From Paenibacillus sp. LHD-117 (GTDB lineage: Bacteria > Bacillota > Bacilli > Paenibacillales > Paenibacillaceae), in NCBI RefSeq assembly GCF_030929555.1, contig NZ_JAVFVT010000002.1:186001-250000 (forward strand): DNA of 64,000 nucleotides. Reading direction: 5' to 3'. Positions 52,415-60,568 of the stretch are shown piece by piece. The notes under the pieces are model-generated. The model searched no databases. It was given only the letters and a program-made list of their open reading frames with translations, and was not told where the DNA came from. Both the position numbers and the translations under genes were made by a program. Position 1 is the stretch's first letter. The number at the start of each line of letters is the position of its first letter.

Positions 52415-53051
52415 GCTGTTCATCTCCCCATCTTCTGTACAAATCATGATCTATTTCTATGCTGTCCAATACTTTGCCCACGAGGAAATCGATCATCTCG
52501 TCCATGGATTGGGGCTTGTAATAAAAGGCCGGCATAGCCGGCACGATTCGAACGCCTAGTCTCGCAAGCGTGAGCATGTTCTCAAGATGTATCGCGTGCA
52601 GTGGCGTTTCGCGAGGCACAAGCAGCAGCCTGCGTCCTTCCTTCAGCATGACGTCCGCCGCTCGCGTCATCAAGTCGTCCGAGATGCCATGCGCGATGGA
52701 TGACAGTGTCCCCATGGAGCAGGGCATGATCAGCATACCTTCGACGCGGAACGAACCGCTTGCGATCGAAGCTCCGATGTCTGCGTTCGGATGATGGATG
52801 AGCTGGCCGGCCGACAGGCGATCGCCGAACCTGCGCTCTAGCGCAGCCGCGCGCCTGCTGGCCTCCCAGCCCAATTCTTCCTTCAATACTCGCCAGCCCG
52901 CTTCCGTTATGACGAGATGAACTTCGAAATCTTGCTTGAGCAGCTCCTCGATCAGCCGGATACCGTAGATGGCTCCGCTAGCTCCCGTAATGCCGACGAC
53001 CCAACGTCTTCGCCCTGCCGAACGCCGGTACAAGCTTTCATGACCCGCCAT
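52377..53051 (-). CDS. ubiX: UbiX-family flavin prenyltransferase
   Basis: Attaches a prenyl group to FMN to make the cofactor of UbiD-type decarboxylases. 224 residues: VVGITGASGAIYGIRLIEEL (flavin site), MLIMPCSMGTLSSIAHGISDDLMTRAADVML, RRLLLVPRETPLHAIHLENML and MPAFYYKPQSMDEMI. In futalosine-pathway organisms such a protein supports decarboxylation of the naphthoate intermediate. Overlaps ubiA by one base and mqnA by 38. Confidence 0.88.
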   Translation of the reverse strand: MAGHESLYRRSAGRRRWVVGITGASGAIYGIRLIEELLKQDFEVHLVITEAGWRVLKEELGWEASRRAAALERRFGDRLSAGQLIHHPNADIGASIASGSFRVEGMLIMPCSMGTLSSIAHGISDDLMTRAADVMLKEGRRLLLVPRETPLHAIHLENMLTLARLGVRIVPAMPAFYYKPQSMDEMIDFLVGKVLDSIEIDHDLYRRWGDEQHGTGTPDHGRED

Positions 53052-53920
53052 TAACGCAACACCGCCAAATCTACGAAAGCGAACACGAACAGAACAACGC
53101 TCAGCGTGCCGTTCATGCCGAAGAAAGCCGTCTGGACGCGGGACAAGTCCGTTGGCCGTACCAAATAATGTTGATAGAACAGCATTCCGACGGACAACAA
53201 CGCGCCCACCAAATACAGCCAGCCGAGCTGCGTGCTGACGAACAGCAGAATAAATCCGACGGCCGTCACGGCATGGAGTCCGCGCGCGATCCACAGCGCG
53301 CCCGCGATGCCGAACCTGGCCGGAATGGAATGAAGACCGGCGCCGCGATCATATTCGTAATCCTGCGTCGCATAAATAATGTCGAAGCCGGCAATCCAAA
53401 GCGCTACCGTTCCGTACAACAGCCAAGCGGACAGAGAAAATTCGCCGGTCACCGCAACCCACCCGCCAAGCGGCGCCAATGCAATCGTAAGGCCAAGCAC
53501 GATATGGCACAGCCAAGTAAATCGTTTGGTGTACGAGTAAATAACGAGGAAAAAGACGGCGATTGGCATCAGCTTCATCGCGATCGGCTCCAAATTGTAA
53601 GCCGCAATAAACAAGAGCGCAAACGAAACGAGAATAAACAACAAAACTTCGGCCGACTTCAGTAGTCCTGCCGGAATAGCGCGATTGCTCGTACGTGGAT
53701 TGTTGCGATCGATCGCGCTGTCGATGAGTCGATTGAGACTCATCGCCGCGCTTCTGGCGCCGAACATTGCGAGCGTCACCCAGCCGATTTCGCTCCACGA
53801 AGGAAGCATGCCCTCCATGGCAACCGATCCCAAAATCGCGCCCAAAAATGCGAATGGCAGCGCGAAAATGGTATGTTCGAATTTGATCATTTCTAAGATA
53901 ATGCGTAATTTGCGAATCAT
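53051..53920 (-). CDS. UbiA-family polyprenyltransferase (MqnP-like)
   Basis: Integral membrane enzyme attaching the polyprenyl chain to an aromatic acid. 289 residues, about eight or nine membrane segments; NRLIDSAIDRNNPRTSNRAI (NxxxDxxxD) and ATQDYEYDRGAGLHSIPARFG (second aspartate motif). With mqnA next door the natural acceptor is probably 1,4-dihydroxy-6-naphthoate rather than 4-hydroxybenzoate, an inference. Overlaps menG by four bases. Confidence 0.85.
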   Translation of the reverse strand: MIRKLRIILEMIKFEHTIFALPFAFLGAILGSVAMEGMLPSWSEIGWVTLAMFGARSAAMSLNRLIDSAIDRNNPRTSNRAIPAGLLKSAEVLLFILVSFALLFIAAYNLEPIAMKLMPIAVFFLVIYSYTKRFTWLCHIVLGLTIALAPLGGWVAVTGEFSLSAWLLYGTVALWIAGFDIIYATQDYEYDRGAGLHSIPARFGIAGALWIARGLHAVTAVGFILLFVSTQLGWLYLVGALLSVGMLFYQHYLVRPTDLSRVQTAFFGMNGTLSVVLFVFAFVDLAVLR

Positions 53921-54639
53921 GCTCCCGAATCAGTTCCCTTCGTCCCTATGTGCAGCGCGGCGATCCCGCCGAAGAAGAGATGGACGTCCGTTCCCTGCAA
54001 TCCGGCTTGCCGGTACAGCTCGGTCAGCCCTTTGGAATCCGGGAATTGCTTCAGCGAATCGGGAAGCCATTGATACTCTTTCAGCCTGCCGGCGAACAGC
54101 TTGCCGAACAAAGGCATAATTTTTTCGAAATAGACGTAATAAATGCCCTTGAACGGTTGCCAAGTCGGCTTCGACAGCTCCAGGCAGACGACCTTGCCGC
54201 CCGGCTTGACGACGCGGCGCATCTCGCGGAGCACCTGCAAGAAATCCGGCACGTTACGAAGGCCGAAACCAACCGTCACGTAATCGAAGGAATCGTCCGG
54301 GAACGGCAAGCTCATGGCATTGCCTTGCACCAGCGTAATTTCTTTCTGCAGATCCAGCTTCTTGATTTTCTCGGTCCCTACGTCCAGCATGTTCTGGCTG
54401 AAATCAAGACCGACGATCCCGCCTTGCCCGCCTGCGAGCGCCAGATCGATCGTCCAATCGCAAGTGCCGCAGCAAATATCCAGCGCGGTCTGTCCCTTCT
54501 GCACGTTCATCTTCTTCATCGTAAACTTCCGCCAAGCCTTATGTCTGCGGAAGCTGATGACGTCATTCATGAAATCGTATTGCGGAGCGATGGTCTCGAA
54601 TAAGGCATGAACATGATTCTTGGAAGAATTCGTTTCCAC
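53917..54639 (-). CDS. menG: Demethylmenaquinone methyltransferase
   Basis: Final methylation of menaquinone with SAM (also named ubiE). 240 residues: FETIAPQYDFMNDVISFRRH, TALDICCGTCDWTIDLAL (SAM site; C-C-G-T-C instead of the common V-A-x-G-T), GNAMSLPFPDDSFDYVTVGFGLRN and LELSKPTW. Starts five bases after hepS. Confidence 0.94.
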   Translation of the reverse strand: METNSSKNHVHALFETIAPQYDFMNDVISFRRHKAWRKFTMKKMNVQKGQTALDICCGTCDWTIDLALAGGQGGIVGLDFSQNMLDVGTEKIKKLDLQKEITLVQGNAMSLPFPDDSFDYVTVGFGLRNVPDFLQVLREMRRVVKPGGKVVCLELSKPTWQPFKGIYYVYFEKIMPLFGKLFAGRLKEYQWLPDSLKQFPDSKGLTELYRQAGLQGTDVHLFFGGIAALHIGTKGTDSGA

Positions 54640-54643
54640 GCTT

Positions 54644-55513
54644 TCACCTCATCTCGTTGAGTGCGGGCATGAAGCCGCCCTTATTGTTCGTCAATTGGTT
54701 CGTAATGGCCGTAAGCTCGCTCGCCAGCTTGTCCGATTCCAGCTTTCCGACCGCGGTTTTCAGCGCGTTCATGCTTTGCTTCAGCCTTGCCGCAAGCTGC
54801 TTGGTGATCTCGTATTTGTGCACAAGAGATTGAATGAATGCGGATTCCGGCTGACCGTCCGTCAATCGGCGGCGTTCGTCTTCCGTTCCGACCTGGAGCA
54901 AATGCCAATAAGCCCAGCTTCTTTCGAACCGGCTTGCGTCGTTGCATCGTTCCATTTCCTCGATGGCTACCTCGCATCGCGTAATGCCGCCGAGAAGTTC
55001 CGGCCATAGCCTGGAAAGCGTTCCTTCGAGCATCCCGGCAAAATGGCCGAACAGCTCGCTCTTCAATTGTGCCGCGTAACCGAAATAATCGTCCGCGGTC
55101 ATCTTCATCCCTCTCATACGGGAGTATAAATTCACTTTCATGCGGTTTACTTCGCATACCGCGTCGCTGAGCTTCGAAATCATTTCGATCTGACCCGCCC
55201 CGGCTAACATCTGGTAGAAGCGCGCGCTGAAATAATCGCCAGCCAGCACCTTCAGCTGCCGCGAACGCATCTCTTTCTCCGAACGCCTGCGCGTATCCGT
55301 GTCGATCAGATCATGGGTATCCATGCCGAGTTGGACGAGCGACACGACGGCCGTGTACAATTCGCTGTGCTCGCTAAGGGGGCCTTGCTCGTTCAAAACC
55401 GCATAAAGAAGCCGCAGCCTTGGTTCGGCGGGCGGCGGGAGCTCCGTATGCGCCTGTATCATATCGTAGTTCGCGTAATTAGACGCGATTTCGGTCATGC
55501 GGTATTTCGCCAT
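54644..55513 (-). CDS. hepS: Heptaprenyl diphosphate synthase component I
   Basis: Small regulatory subunit of heptaprenyl diphosphate synthase; it lacks the aspartate-rich motifs and binds the HepT subunit. 289 residues, mostly helical, with LVQLGMDTHDLIDTDTRR, QLKVLAGDYFSARFYQMLAGAG and a long C-terminal helix region. In B. subtilis it follows mtrB; here one unknown gene and a repeat intervene. Confidence 0.9.
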   Translation of the reverse strand: MAKYRMTEIASNYANYDMIQAHTELPPPAEPRLRLLYAVLNEQGPLSEHSELYTAVVSLVQLGMDTHDLIDTDTRRRSEKEMRSRQLKVLAGDYFSARFYQMLAGAGQIEMISKLSDAVCEVNRMKVNLYSRMRGMKMTADDYFGYAAQLKSELFGHFAGMLEGTLSRLWPELLGGITRCEVAIEEMERCNDASRFERSWAYWHLLQVGTEDERRRLTDGQPESAFIQSLVHKYEITKQLAARLKQSMNALKTAVGKLESDKLASELTAITNQLTNNKGGFMPALNEMR

Positions 55514-55615
55514 GGTAGAAGCCTCCGGACAAGTGTAGCAGGATTGCCGCTCAATAATCTCAGGCTATTATAGCACAACTTCATTCAAAGATCACATGCT
55601 CGCCTATTAGAGGTT

Positions 55616-55821
55616 GTTCAAAAAGTCCAATTTTGATCACGAAGCAGCTCATGAAGCTTTTTCGACATCGAATCTTGAATTCAGCCGGAACAAGCGTCTG
55701 CTTACGAAGTATGTTTCCTCCGGAAACATTTCAGGTGCTCACGTAGCCTCCAGCTACGCTCCGCTCCTCATTTCCTAGCTTCTTTCAATCTTCTTGGTGC
55801 TGAAAACTGGACTTTTTGAAC
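55616..55821. repeat. Full-length copy (206 bases) of the GTTCAAAAAG repeat
   Basis: Ends GTTCAAAAAGTCCA and TGGACTTTTTGAAC are perfect 14-base inverted repeats. CTATTAG lies five bases outside each end as a direct repeat (55604-55610 and 55827-55833). Inside is a perfect hairpin TGTTTCC/GGAAACA that the copy at 48983 lacks. No ORF. It lies between hepS and the unknown gene at 55840. Confidence 0.8.
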
Positions 55822-55839
55822 TTGCACTATTAGTGTTCA

Positions 55840-56442
55840 TCAATTTGCAACATCCTCGCTGCCCGCTTCCGCAGCGGGAGCCGGGAGCACTTTGGCGGAA
55901 AAGCCGGATACCGGTCCGAAACGGGTTTCCCATGCCCTCGTAAAGCTAAGGCGAAGCCTGTGCCGCCACAGCTCGTCATGTACCGGATCGGCGTACGTCA
56001 GCGACTTCAACTCCCTCTGCAGCCATTCGTCCGAACGACGAACGTCAACAGCTGCAAGCAACGTTCTGCGGTCGTCCGCTCTCTCCGTGATCCGGACGAG
56101 CAGCCGATCGACATTGTCCAATTGTCTGAACGCCAGCTCGGTCAGCTTCTCCACGTCAGAGAACAAAGCTTGCGGCCTTCCTTTGGCAGGTGTAACGGAC
56201 AGCTCCAAAGAAAGAACATTACCGTTCCACTCTGCATGTTCGAGCTTCTCCCTCAGCGTTACGCCGGAGAGAACGTCTACCAGGTTCGAGTTCGTTAACG
56301 CGCTCGCAAGACCGGGACGCATGACCGTCATATCCGGTTTGCCCCGTCCTGCGTCGTCCAGCCACCCCGGCAGCAAAGTCATGCCTATCGTAATCGCCAG
56401 CGTCACCATGCCGGCAGCCAGCCATGAAGTCATTAGCCGCAT
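55840..56442 (-). CDS. Uncharacterised single-pass membrane protein between mtrB and hepS
   Basis: 200 residues. Basic start, one membrane segment (SWLAAGMVTLAITIGMTLLPG), and an external alpha/beta region of about 165 residues ending in a Pro/Ala-rich tail. Two half-domains may be present (VLSLELSVTP..., LLAAVDVRRS...). No family recognised. AAGGTGG eight bases before ATG 56442. In the same order and strand as the menaquinone genes but probably in its own transcription unit because mtrB has a terminator. Confidence 0.6.
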   Translation of the reverse strand: MRLMTSWLAAGMVTLAITIGMTLLPGWLDDAGRGKPDMTVMRPGLASALTNSNLVDVLSGVTLREKLEHAEWNGNVLSLELSVTPAKGRPQALFSDVEKLTELAFRQLDNVDRLLVRITERADDRRTLLAAVDVRRSDEWLQRELKSLTYADPVHDELWRHRLRLSFTRAWETRFGPVSGFSAKVLPAPAAEAGSEDVAN

Positions 56443-56599
56443 ATACGAATCCACCTTCCGGGAATCTTATTTCTAATTCCAGTTTGTTCATTCCTGGAAT
56501 CGGCCATACCGTCCAAGCCCTTACAACCATTGTACGAAATAGCGAGAATGAATATTCGAGAGCAAGGCCGAACATAGATGTCTCATCGAAGAAACGGGC

Positions 56600-56639
56600 A
56601 AAAAAAAAGGCTCGCGGCGCAACTCCCTCTCCGCGATCC
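56600..56639 (-). terminator. Terminator after mtrB
   Basis: GGATCGCGG and CCGCGAGCC arms, one mismatch, then nine T residues on the minus strand, 47 bases after the mtrB stop. Confidence 0.85.
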
Positions 56640-56685
56640 TTCGTCTTCCGTTACCCGAATCTTATCGATTCTCGTGGCTTGCTGC

Positions 56686-56910
56686 TTATTGATCGGTTTC
56701 CACCGTCCCGTATTTGGTCAAGACGGTCGCTCTCCCCCGGATTTTGATCGCCGAGGTATGATCGGTAAACTGACAAATCAACACTTCGTTCCGGTCCAAC
56801 TTCTCCGTATGATGAAACTTCGTATCCTGACCGCGCGTGAGCCCGATGACTTGCACGCCTTGATCCTTCGCCTTTATGACGATGTACTCCCCTACAGTCG
56901 GTTGCTCCAT
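56686..56910 (-). CDS. mtrB: Tryptophan RNA-binding attenuation protein TRAP
   Basis: 74 residues, almost the full length of the B. subtilis 75-residue subunit, which forms an 11-mer ring. [40 protein letters not shown] and [11 protein letters not shown] are strongly conserved. The RNA-contact residues (K in TEKLD, and K and R in AIKIRG) and the tryptophan-pocket TRGxDTKFHH and THTS-like segments are present. GGAGGAG precedes ATG 56910. Its likely target is the trp leader at 45694-45745. Confidence 0.95.
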   Translation of the reverse strand: MEQPTVGEYIVIKAKDQGVQVIGLTRGQDTKFHHTEKLDRNEVLICQFTDHTSAIKIRGRATVLTKYGTVETDQ

Positions 56911-57001
56911 GGTGATCTCCTCCGCCTTCGTCATGGCTACTCTCCGAGAATTCTAAGCTCAATATGAAATGCGAAACTTATGAATTCTTAGAAACAAATA
57001 G

Positions 57002-57031
57002 AAAAACGCTCAAACGTTCCGTTCGAGCGTT
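57002..57031 (-). terminator. Terminator after hbs
   Basis: AACGCTC and GAGCGTT arms with further AACG/CGTT inner pairs, then TTTTTCTATTTG on the minus strand, 17 bases past the hbs stop. Confidence 0.85.
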
Positions 57032-57047
57032 CTGACTTGCGTATACG

Positions 57048-57323
57048 TTAATTGGATACAAGGTCCTTAAGCGATTTGCCTGGTTTGAATGCCGGCATCT
57101 TGCTAGCGGCGATATCGATCTCTTCGCCCGTTTGCGGGTTGCGGCCTTTGCGGGCCTGGCGTTCGCGAACCTCGAAGTTGCCGAAGCCTACCAGTTGTAC
57201 CTTGTCTCCGCTTTGCAGCGCATCGGAGATCGCCTCGAACACGGCGTCAACCGCTTTCGTCGCATCCTTCTTGGACAAGTCGGACAGTTCAGCTACTTTA
57301 GCGATCAAATCTGTTTTATTCAT
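57048..57323 (-). CDS. hbs: DNA-binding protein HU
   Basis: Nucleoid protein, 91 residues. [40 protein letters not shown] (DNA-binding arm) and [21 protein letters not shown] precedes ATG 57323. Between spoIVA and mtrB, as in Bacillus except that folE is absent. The 266 bases upstream hold the spoIVA terminator and otherwise no gene that I can support. Confidence 0.97.
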   Translation of the reverse strand: MNKTDLIAKVAELSDLSKKDATKAVDAVFEAISDALQSGDKVQLVGFGNFEVRERQARKGRNPQTGEEIDIAASKMPAFKPGKSLKDLVSN

Positions 57324-57522
57324 CCTTTCACCTCCTTAGGTATGTAAAAAACATCTTATCCCTCTTATTCACCGAAAACTTCAAATATATACCTTTTGAC
57401 CGAACAAACCTATAGTAATACAGCGGAAACACAATTTCAAGTGGGGAAGCCCATTTGGCGGGCTTTCGGAGCGAATTCTCATCTTCCTCATGCACGAAAC
57501 GGCCATGAATGGATCGAAAACG

Positions 57523-57568
57523 AAAAAACAAAGCTCTCTCTTAAGCTTTTTCAGCTTAGGAGAGAGCT
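57523..57568 (-). terminator. Terminator after spoIVA
   Basis: GAGCTCTCTC, TAAGCT and AGCTTA, GAGAGAGCTT arms and TTTTTTC on the minus strand, about 22 bases past the spoIVA stop. Confidence 0.9.
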
Positions 57569-57589
57569 CCGTCATGCGTCACGTTCCGG

Positions 57590-59068
57590 TTATAAAATGA
57601 TTGCAATCAAACCGCCCGATCCTTCGTTGATAATGCGGCCGAGCGTTTCCTGCAGCTTGTAGCGAGCGTTGTCCGGCATGAGCGCGATTTTGCCTTGGAT
57701 GCCTTCTCTTACGATGGAGTGCAGCGAGCGGCCGAAAATGTCGGACTCCCAAATTTTGATCGGGTCGTTCTCGAAGTCTTGCATCAGGTAGCGCACTAGC
57801 TCCTCGCTTTGTTTCTCGGTTCCGATGATCGGCGCGAACTCGGATTCGACGTCCACGCGGATCATGTGGATCGACGGCGCCGTTGCTTTCAGGCGTACGC
57901 CGAACCTTGATCCTTGCCTGATCAGCTCCGGTTCGTCCAGCGCCATCTCGGCCAGCGACGGTGCGGCGATGCCGTAACCCGTCGTCTTCACCATTTCGAG
58001 CGCTTCGGCGAATCGATCGTACTCCCGCTTCGCGTGCGAGAAGTCCTGCATGAGCTGGAGCAGATGATCCTTGCCGCGAATCTCGACGCCGACGACCTCC
58101 ATCAGGATGCGATCGTACAGCTCGTCGGGCGCGTACAGGTCGATTTCCGCAACGCCTTGGCCCATGTTCATGCCGCTGAGGCCGGCGCGCGCGATAAAGT
58201 CGTAATCCATGAACTGGGCGACGACGCGCTCCACGTCTCTAAGACGCCGGATGTCCTTCACCGTATCACGGACGGAATTCTCGTAGTTGCTGCGGAGCCA
58301 GTGGTTATCGTTCAGTACCATGACCCAGCTAGGAAGATTGACGTTCACTTCATGCACGGGGAACTCGTAGAGCACCTCGCGCAGGACGGCCATGCCTTCT
58401 TCCTCGCCCATCGTCGCGACGCTCAGCGCCATGACGGGAATATCGTATTTGGCTTGAAGCTCGCTCCTCAGCTGCTGCGTCTCCTCCGACTTCGGCCGGG
58501 TGGAGTTGATGATCAGCACAAACGGCTTGCCGACTTCCTTCAGCTCCTCGATGACGCGCTCCTCGGCGACGACGTAAGAATTTCTCGGAATTTCCGCGAT
58601 CGTGCCGTCTGTCGTGACGACGACGCCAAGCGTGGAATGCTCCTGAATCACTTTGCGAGTGCCGATCTCGGCCGCTTCCTGGAACGGAATCGGTTCGTCG
58701 AACCATGGCGTCGTAATCATGCGAGGGCCGTTCTCGTCCTCGTATCCTTTGGCGCCTTCGACGGCGTAGCCGACGCAATCGACGAGCCTGACATTGACGT
58801 CCAGCCCTTCCGCTACTTTGAGCTGTACCGCTTGATTCGGCACGAACTTTGGCTCGGTTGTCATAATCGTTTTGCCTGCGGCGCTTTGCGGCAGTTCGTC
58901 CACGGCTCTTATCCGGTCCGACTCGTTCACGATGTTGGGAAGCACTACAGTCTCCATGAACCGTTTGATAAACGTTGATTTGCCCGTCCGGACCGCGCCT
59001 ACCACGCCGAGGTAAATATCCCCGCCGGTACGTTCGGCTATGTCCTTGAAAATGTCTACTTTCTCCAC
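57590..59068 (-). CDS. spoIVA: Stage IV sporulation protein A (spore coat morphogenetic ATPase)
   Basis: Coat basement-layer ATPase of the mother cell. 492 residues, the same length as in B. subtilis. It starts GDIYLGVVGAVRTGKSTFIK (Walker A) with LVDCVGYAVEGAKGYEDENG as Walker B-like region and TTDGTI and INSTRP motifs in the TRAFAC-like domain, and ends with the conserved GSGGLIAIIL tail. The start is GTG 59068, 9 bases after GGGAGGGG. A SigE-like promoter lies about 105 bases upstream. Confidence 0.96.
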   Translation of the reverse strand: MEKVDIFKDIAERTGGDIYLGVVGAVRTGKSTFIKRFMETVVLPNIVNESDRIRAVDELPQSAAGKTIMTTEPKFVPNQAVQLKVAEGLDVNVRLVDCVGYAVEGAKGYEDENGPRMITTPWFDEPIPFQEAAEIGTRKVIQEHSTLGVVVTTDGTIAEIPRNSYVVAEERVIEELKEVGKPFVLIINSTRPKSEETQQLRSELQAKYDIPVMALSVATMGEEEGMAVLREVLYEFPVHEVNVNLPSWVMVLNDNHWLRSNYENSVRDTVKDIRRLRDVERVVAQFMDYDFIARAGLSGMNMGQGVAEIDLYAPDELYDRILMEVVGVEIRGKDHLLQLMQDFSHAKREYDRFAEALEMVKTTGYGIAAPSLAEMALDEPELIRQGSRFGVRLKATAPSIHMIRVDVESEFAPIIGTEKQSEELVRYLMQDFENDPIKIWESDIFGRSLHSIVREGIQGKIALMPDNARYKLQETLGRIINEGSGGLIAIIL

Positions 59069-59167
59069 TGAATATCCCCTCCCAATTGAATTTCCGGTTC
59101 GCCGCCATCCACCGGACAAGAGGGCAGGCCAGCGACGCAACTCGTACATGCTTTGTGGACTAGTAAC

Positions 59168-59195
59168 ATCTTATGTCCAGACTGTCCAATTATGC
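59168..59195 (-). promoter_or_regulatory. Candidate sigma-E promoter of spoIVA
   Basis: Minus-strand GCATAATT, 12 bases, CATAAGAT. It resembles the mother-cell SigE pattern (kmATATTT and CATACAnT), with one and two mismatches. The location upstream of a known SigE-dependent gene supports it. Confidence 0.5.
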
Positions 59196-59359
59196 CGATT
59201 CCTTCTACGAAAACTTTTTTCCCTCCGGTCAAGGTGAAACGGCTGTTGCCGTCCTTTGGCGGCGGAGTGCGTTTCCCTCCGGTTGCTTCAGCTTCCCTTC
59301 CAAGATTGAAATATATGAACCGGAGTAGAAAACTATGACGGCGGCGGCGGCGGTCCGCG

Positions 59360-59399
59360 AAAAAAAAGTCCCCTCGCAGGCTTGGGCCTGCAAGGGGAC
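59360..59399 (-). terminator. Terminator after the yphF-like gene
   Basis: GTCCCCT, GCAGGC and GCCTGC, AGGGGAC arms and eight T residues on the minus strand. The stretch between it and spoIVA also holds a short GGC-repeat tract at about 59339-59353. Confidence 0.92.
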
Positions 59400-59438
59400 A
59401 GCATTGTTGCAATATATGGCGGAGATACGCATTCCATT

Positions 59439-60200
59439 CTAGGGCTGCACGGCAACCGGCTCTCCGTCTATCAGCTTGTAAGCCGGAGATTTCACGGGCA
59501 CGTAATCGGACGAATCGACGAGCAGCGTTCTCAAATCTATGTTTTCCTCATAGGAGGATTCGCCGCCGCGCTCCAGCAGCTGCATCAGATCGACGCCGTA
59601 ATCGGCGAACACCGTGCCGTCTTCGTCGACGATGGCGCGCTGCGTGCCTCCGGAGAATACGCTCGTTACGGTCACAGCTTTTTTGTCCATCAGCTGGTAG
59701 TCGATCTCATAGAAGCCCGGGTAAACGGCATTGCCCTTGGGCACGGTACCGCTCTCTTGCATGTACCCGTTAACGAGGTTCTGGATATCGTTTATTTTTT
59801 GCGCCGTCACGATGTCCATCAGCTTCACGCGCGGATCCGTGTCTTCATCGATAACGAGAAAATAATAATGACCTCCGCCTTCGAAGGCCGCGACAGGAAC
59901 GGCGCTCATGTAACCCTTCGCTAGCAGCTTGTCGAAGTCGATCAAATACTTTTCGTACCTCGGAACGTCCTGAGAGCTGTTTTTTATCGGCAATAGCTGC
60001 GTTTCCTCGAAATATTGGTCAATCGCACCCTGCACGTTCCGTATTGCTTCCTTGGGTGCCGCGTTTTGCTTCAAATTCTGCTTTGGATACATGCATCCGC
60101 CGAGCGGTAGCGCGACAAGCGCTATCGTCAGCATTACGGACACCGCGCGCAGCAATGGCTTGCCGCGCAGGAGCAGCTCGATACTCGAAACCGTATTCAT
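59439..60200 (-). CDS. yphF: YphF-like lipoprotein (DUF3939)
   Basis: 253 residues. A hydrophobic signal with a lipobox (LPLGGCMYPK; Cys near 36) marks it as a lipoprotein. The mature part has two related alpha/beta halves (EAIRNVQGAIDQYFEETQLL; QKINDIQNLVNGYMQESGTV). Length and position next to spoIVA fit YphF of B. subtilis. GGGAGG precedes ATG 60200. Role unknown, possibly sporulation. Confidence 0.7.
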   Translation of the reverse strand: MNTVSSIELLLRGKPLLRAVSVMLTIALVALPLGGCMYPKQNLKQNAAPKEAIRNVQGAIDQYFEETQLLPIKNSSQDVPRYEKYLIDFDKLLAKGYMSAVPVAAFEGGGHYYFLVIDEDTDPRVKLMDIVTAQKINDIQNLVNGYMQESGTVPKGNAVYPGFYEIDYQLMDKKAVTVTSVFSGGTQRAIVDEDGTVFADYGVDLMQLLERGGESSYEENIDLRTLLVDSSDYVPVKSPAYKLIDGEPVAVQP

Positions 60201-60220
60201 TGCTCTACTCTTCCTCCCTG

Positions 60221-60568
60221 CTACCACAACTCGTCATCCTGCTCCTTCTGTCTTGCCAGCTGCCTCGCGATGGCCGCCCGGAGCGGATCGGGAGGCAGCT
60301 CGACCTCGACGCGTCCCGTCACCCGCATCTGGCACGACAGCCGTATCCCCTTCTCGTCAAGACCGGCCAGCTTGCGGCGCTCCTCATCGCTGATCGGCTG
60401 CAGCTCGCTGCCCGGTTTGACCGTCACTTTGCACATAAAACATGCGGCTTTCCCGCCGCAACGCGTCGCAATCGATACGCCGGCCCTCCTCGATGCGTCA
60501 AGCACCGTTGTCCCGCGCCTTACACGGACAGTTTTGCCGCTTGGCCAGAAAACGACTTCAGCGTCCAT
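60221..60568 (-). CDS. 2Fe-2S ferredoxin
   Basis: 115 residues of the plant-type ferredoxin fold. Cluster cysteines: CGGKAACFMC (three) and one in IRLSCQMRV, spacing x5, x2, then about 30. The sequence after the fourth Cys is a basic and acidic tail. Electron partners are unknown. Its start lies 49 bases inside the nucleotidyltransferase gene, in another frame, an unusually long overlap. It stops 20 bases before the yphF-like gene. Confidence 0.85.
   Translation of the reverse strand: MDAEVVFWPSGKTVRVRRGTTVLDASRRAGVSIATRCGGKAACFMCKVTVKPGSELQPISDEERRKLAGLDEKGIRLSCQMRVTGRVEVELPPDPLRAAIARQLARQKEQDDELW

Noticed and set aside
59339..59355. GGC trinucleotide run near the yphF terminator
   Set aside because: Only about five units, noncoding and without a recognisable role.
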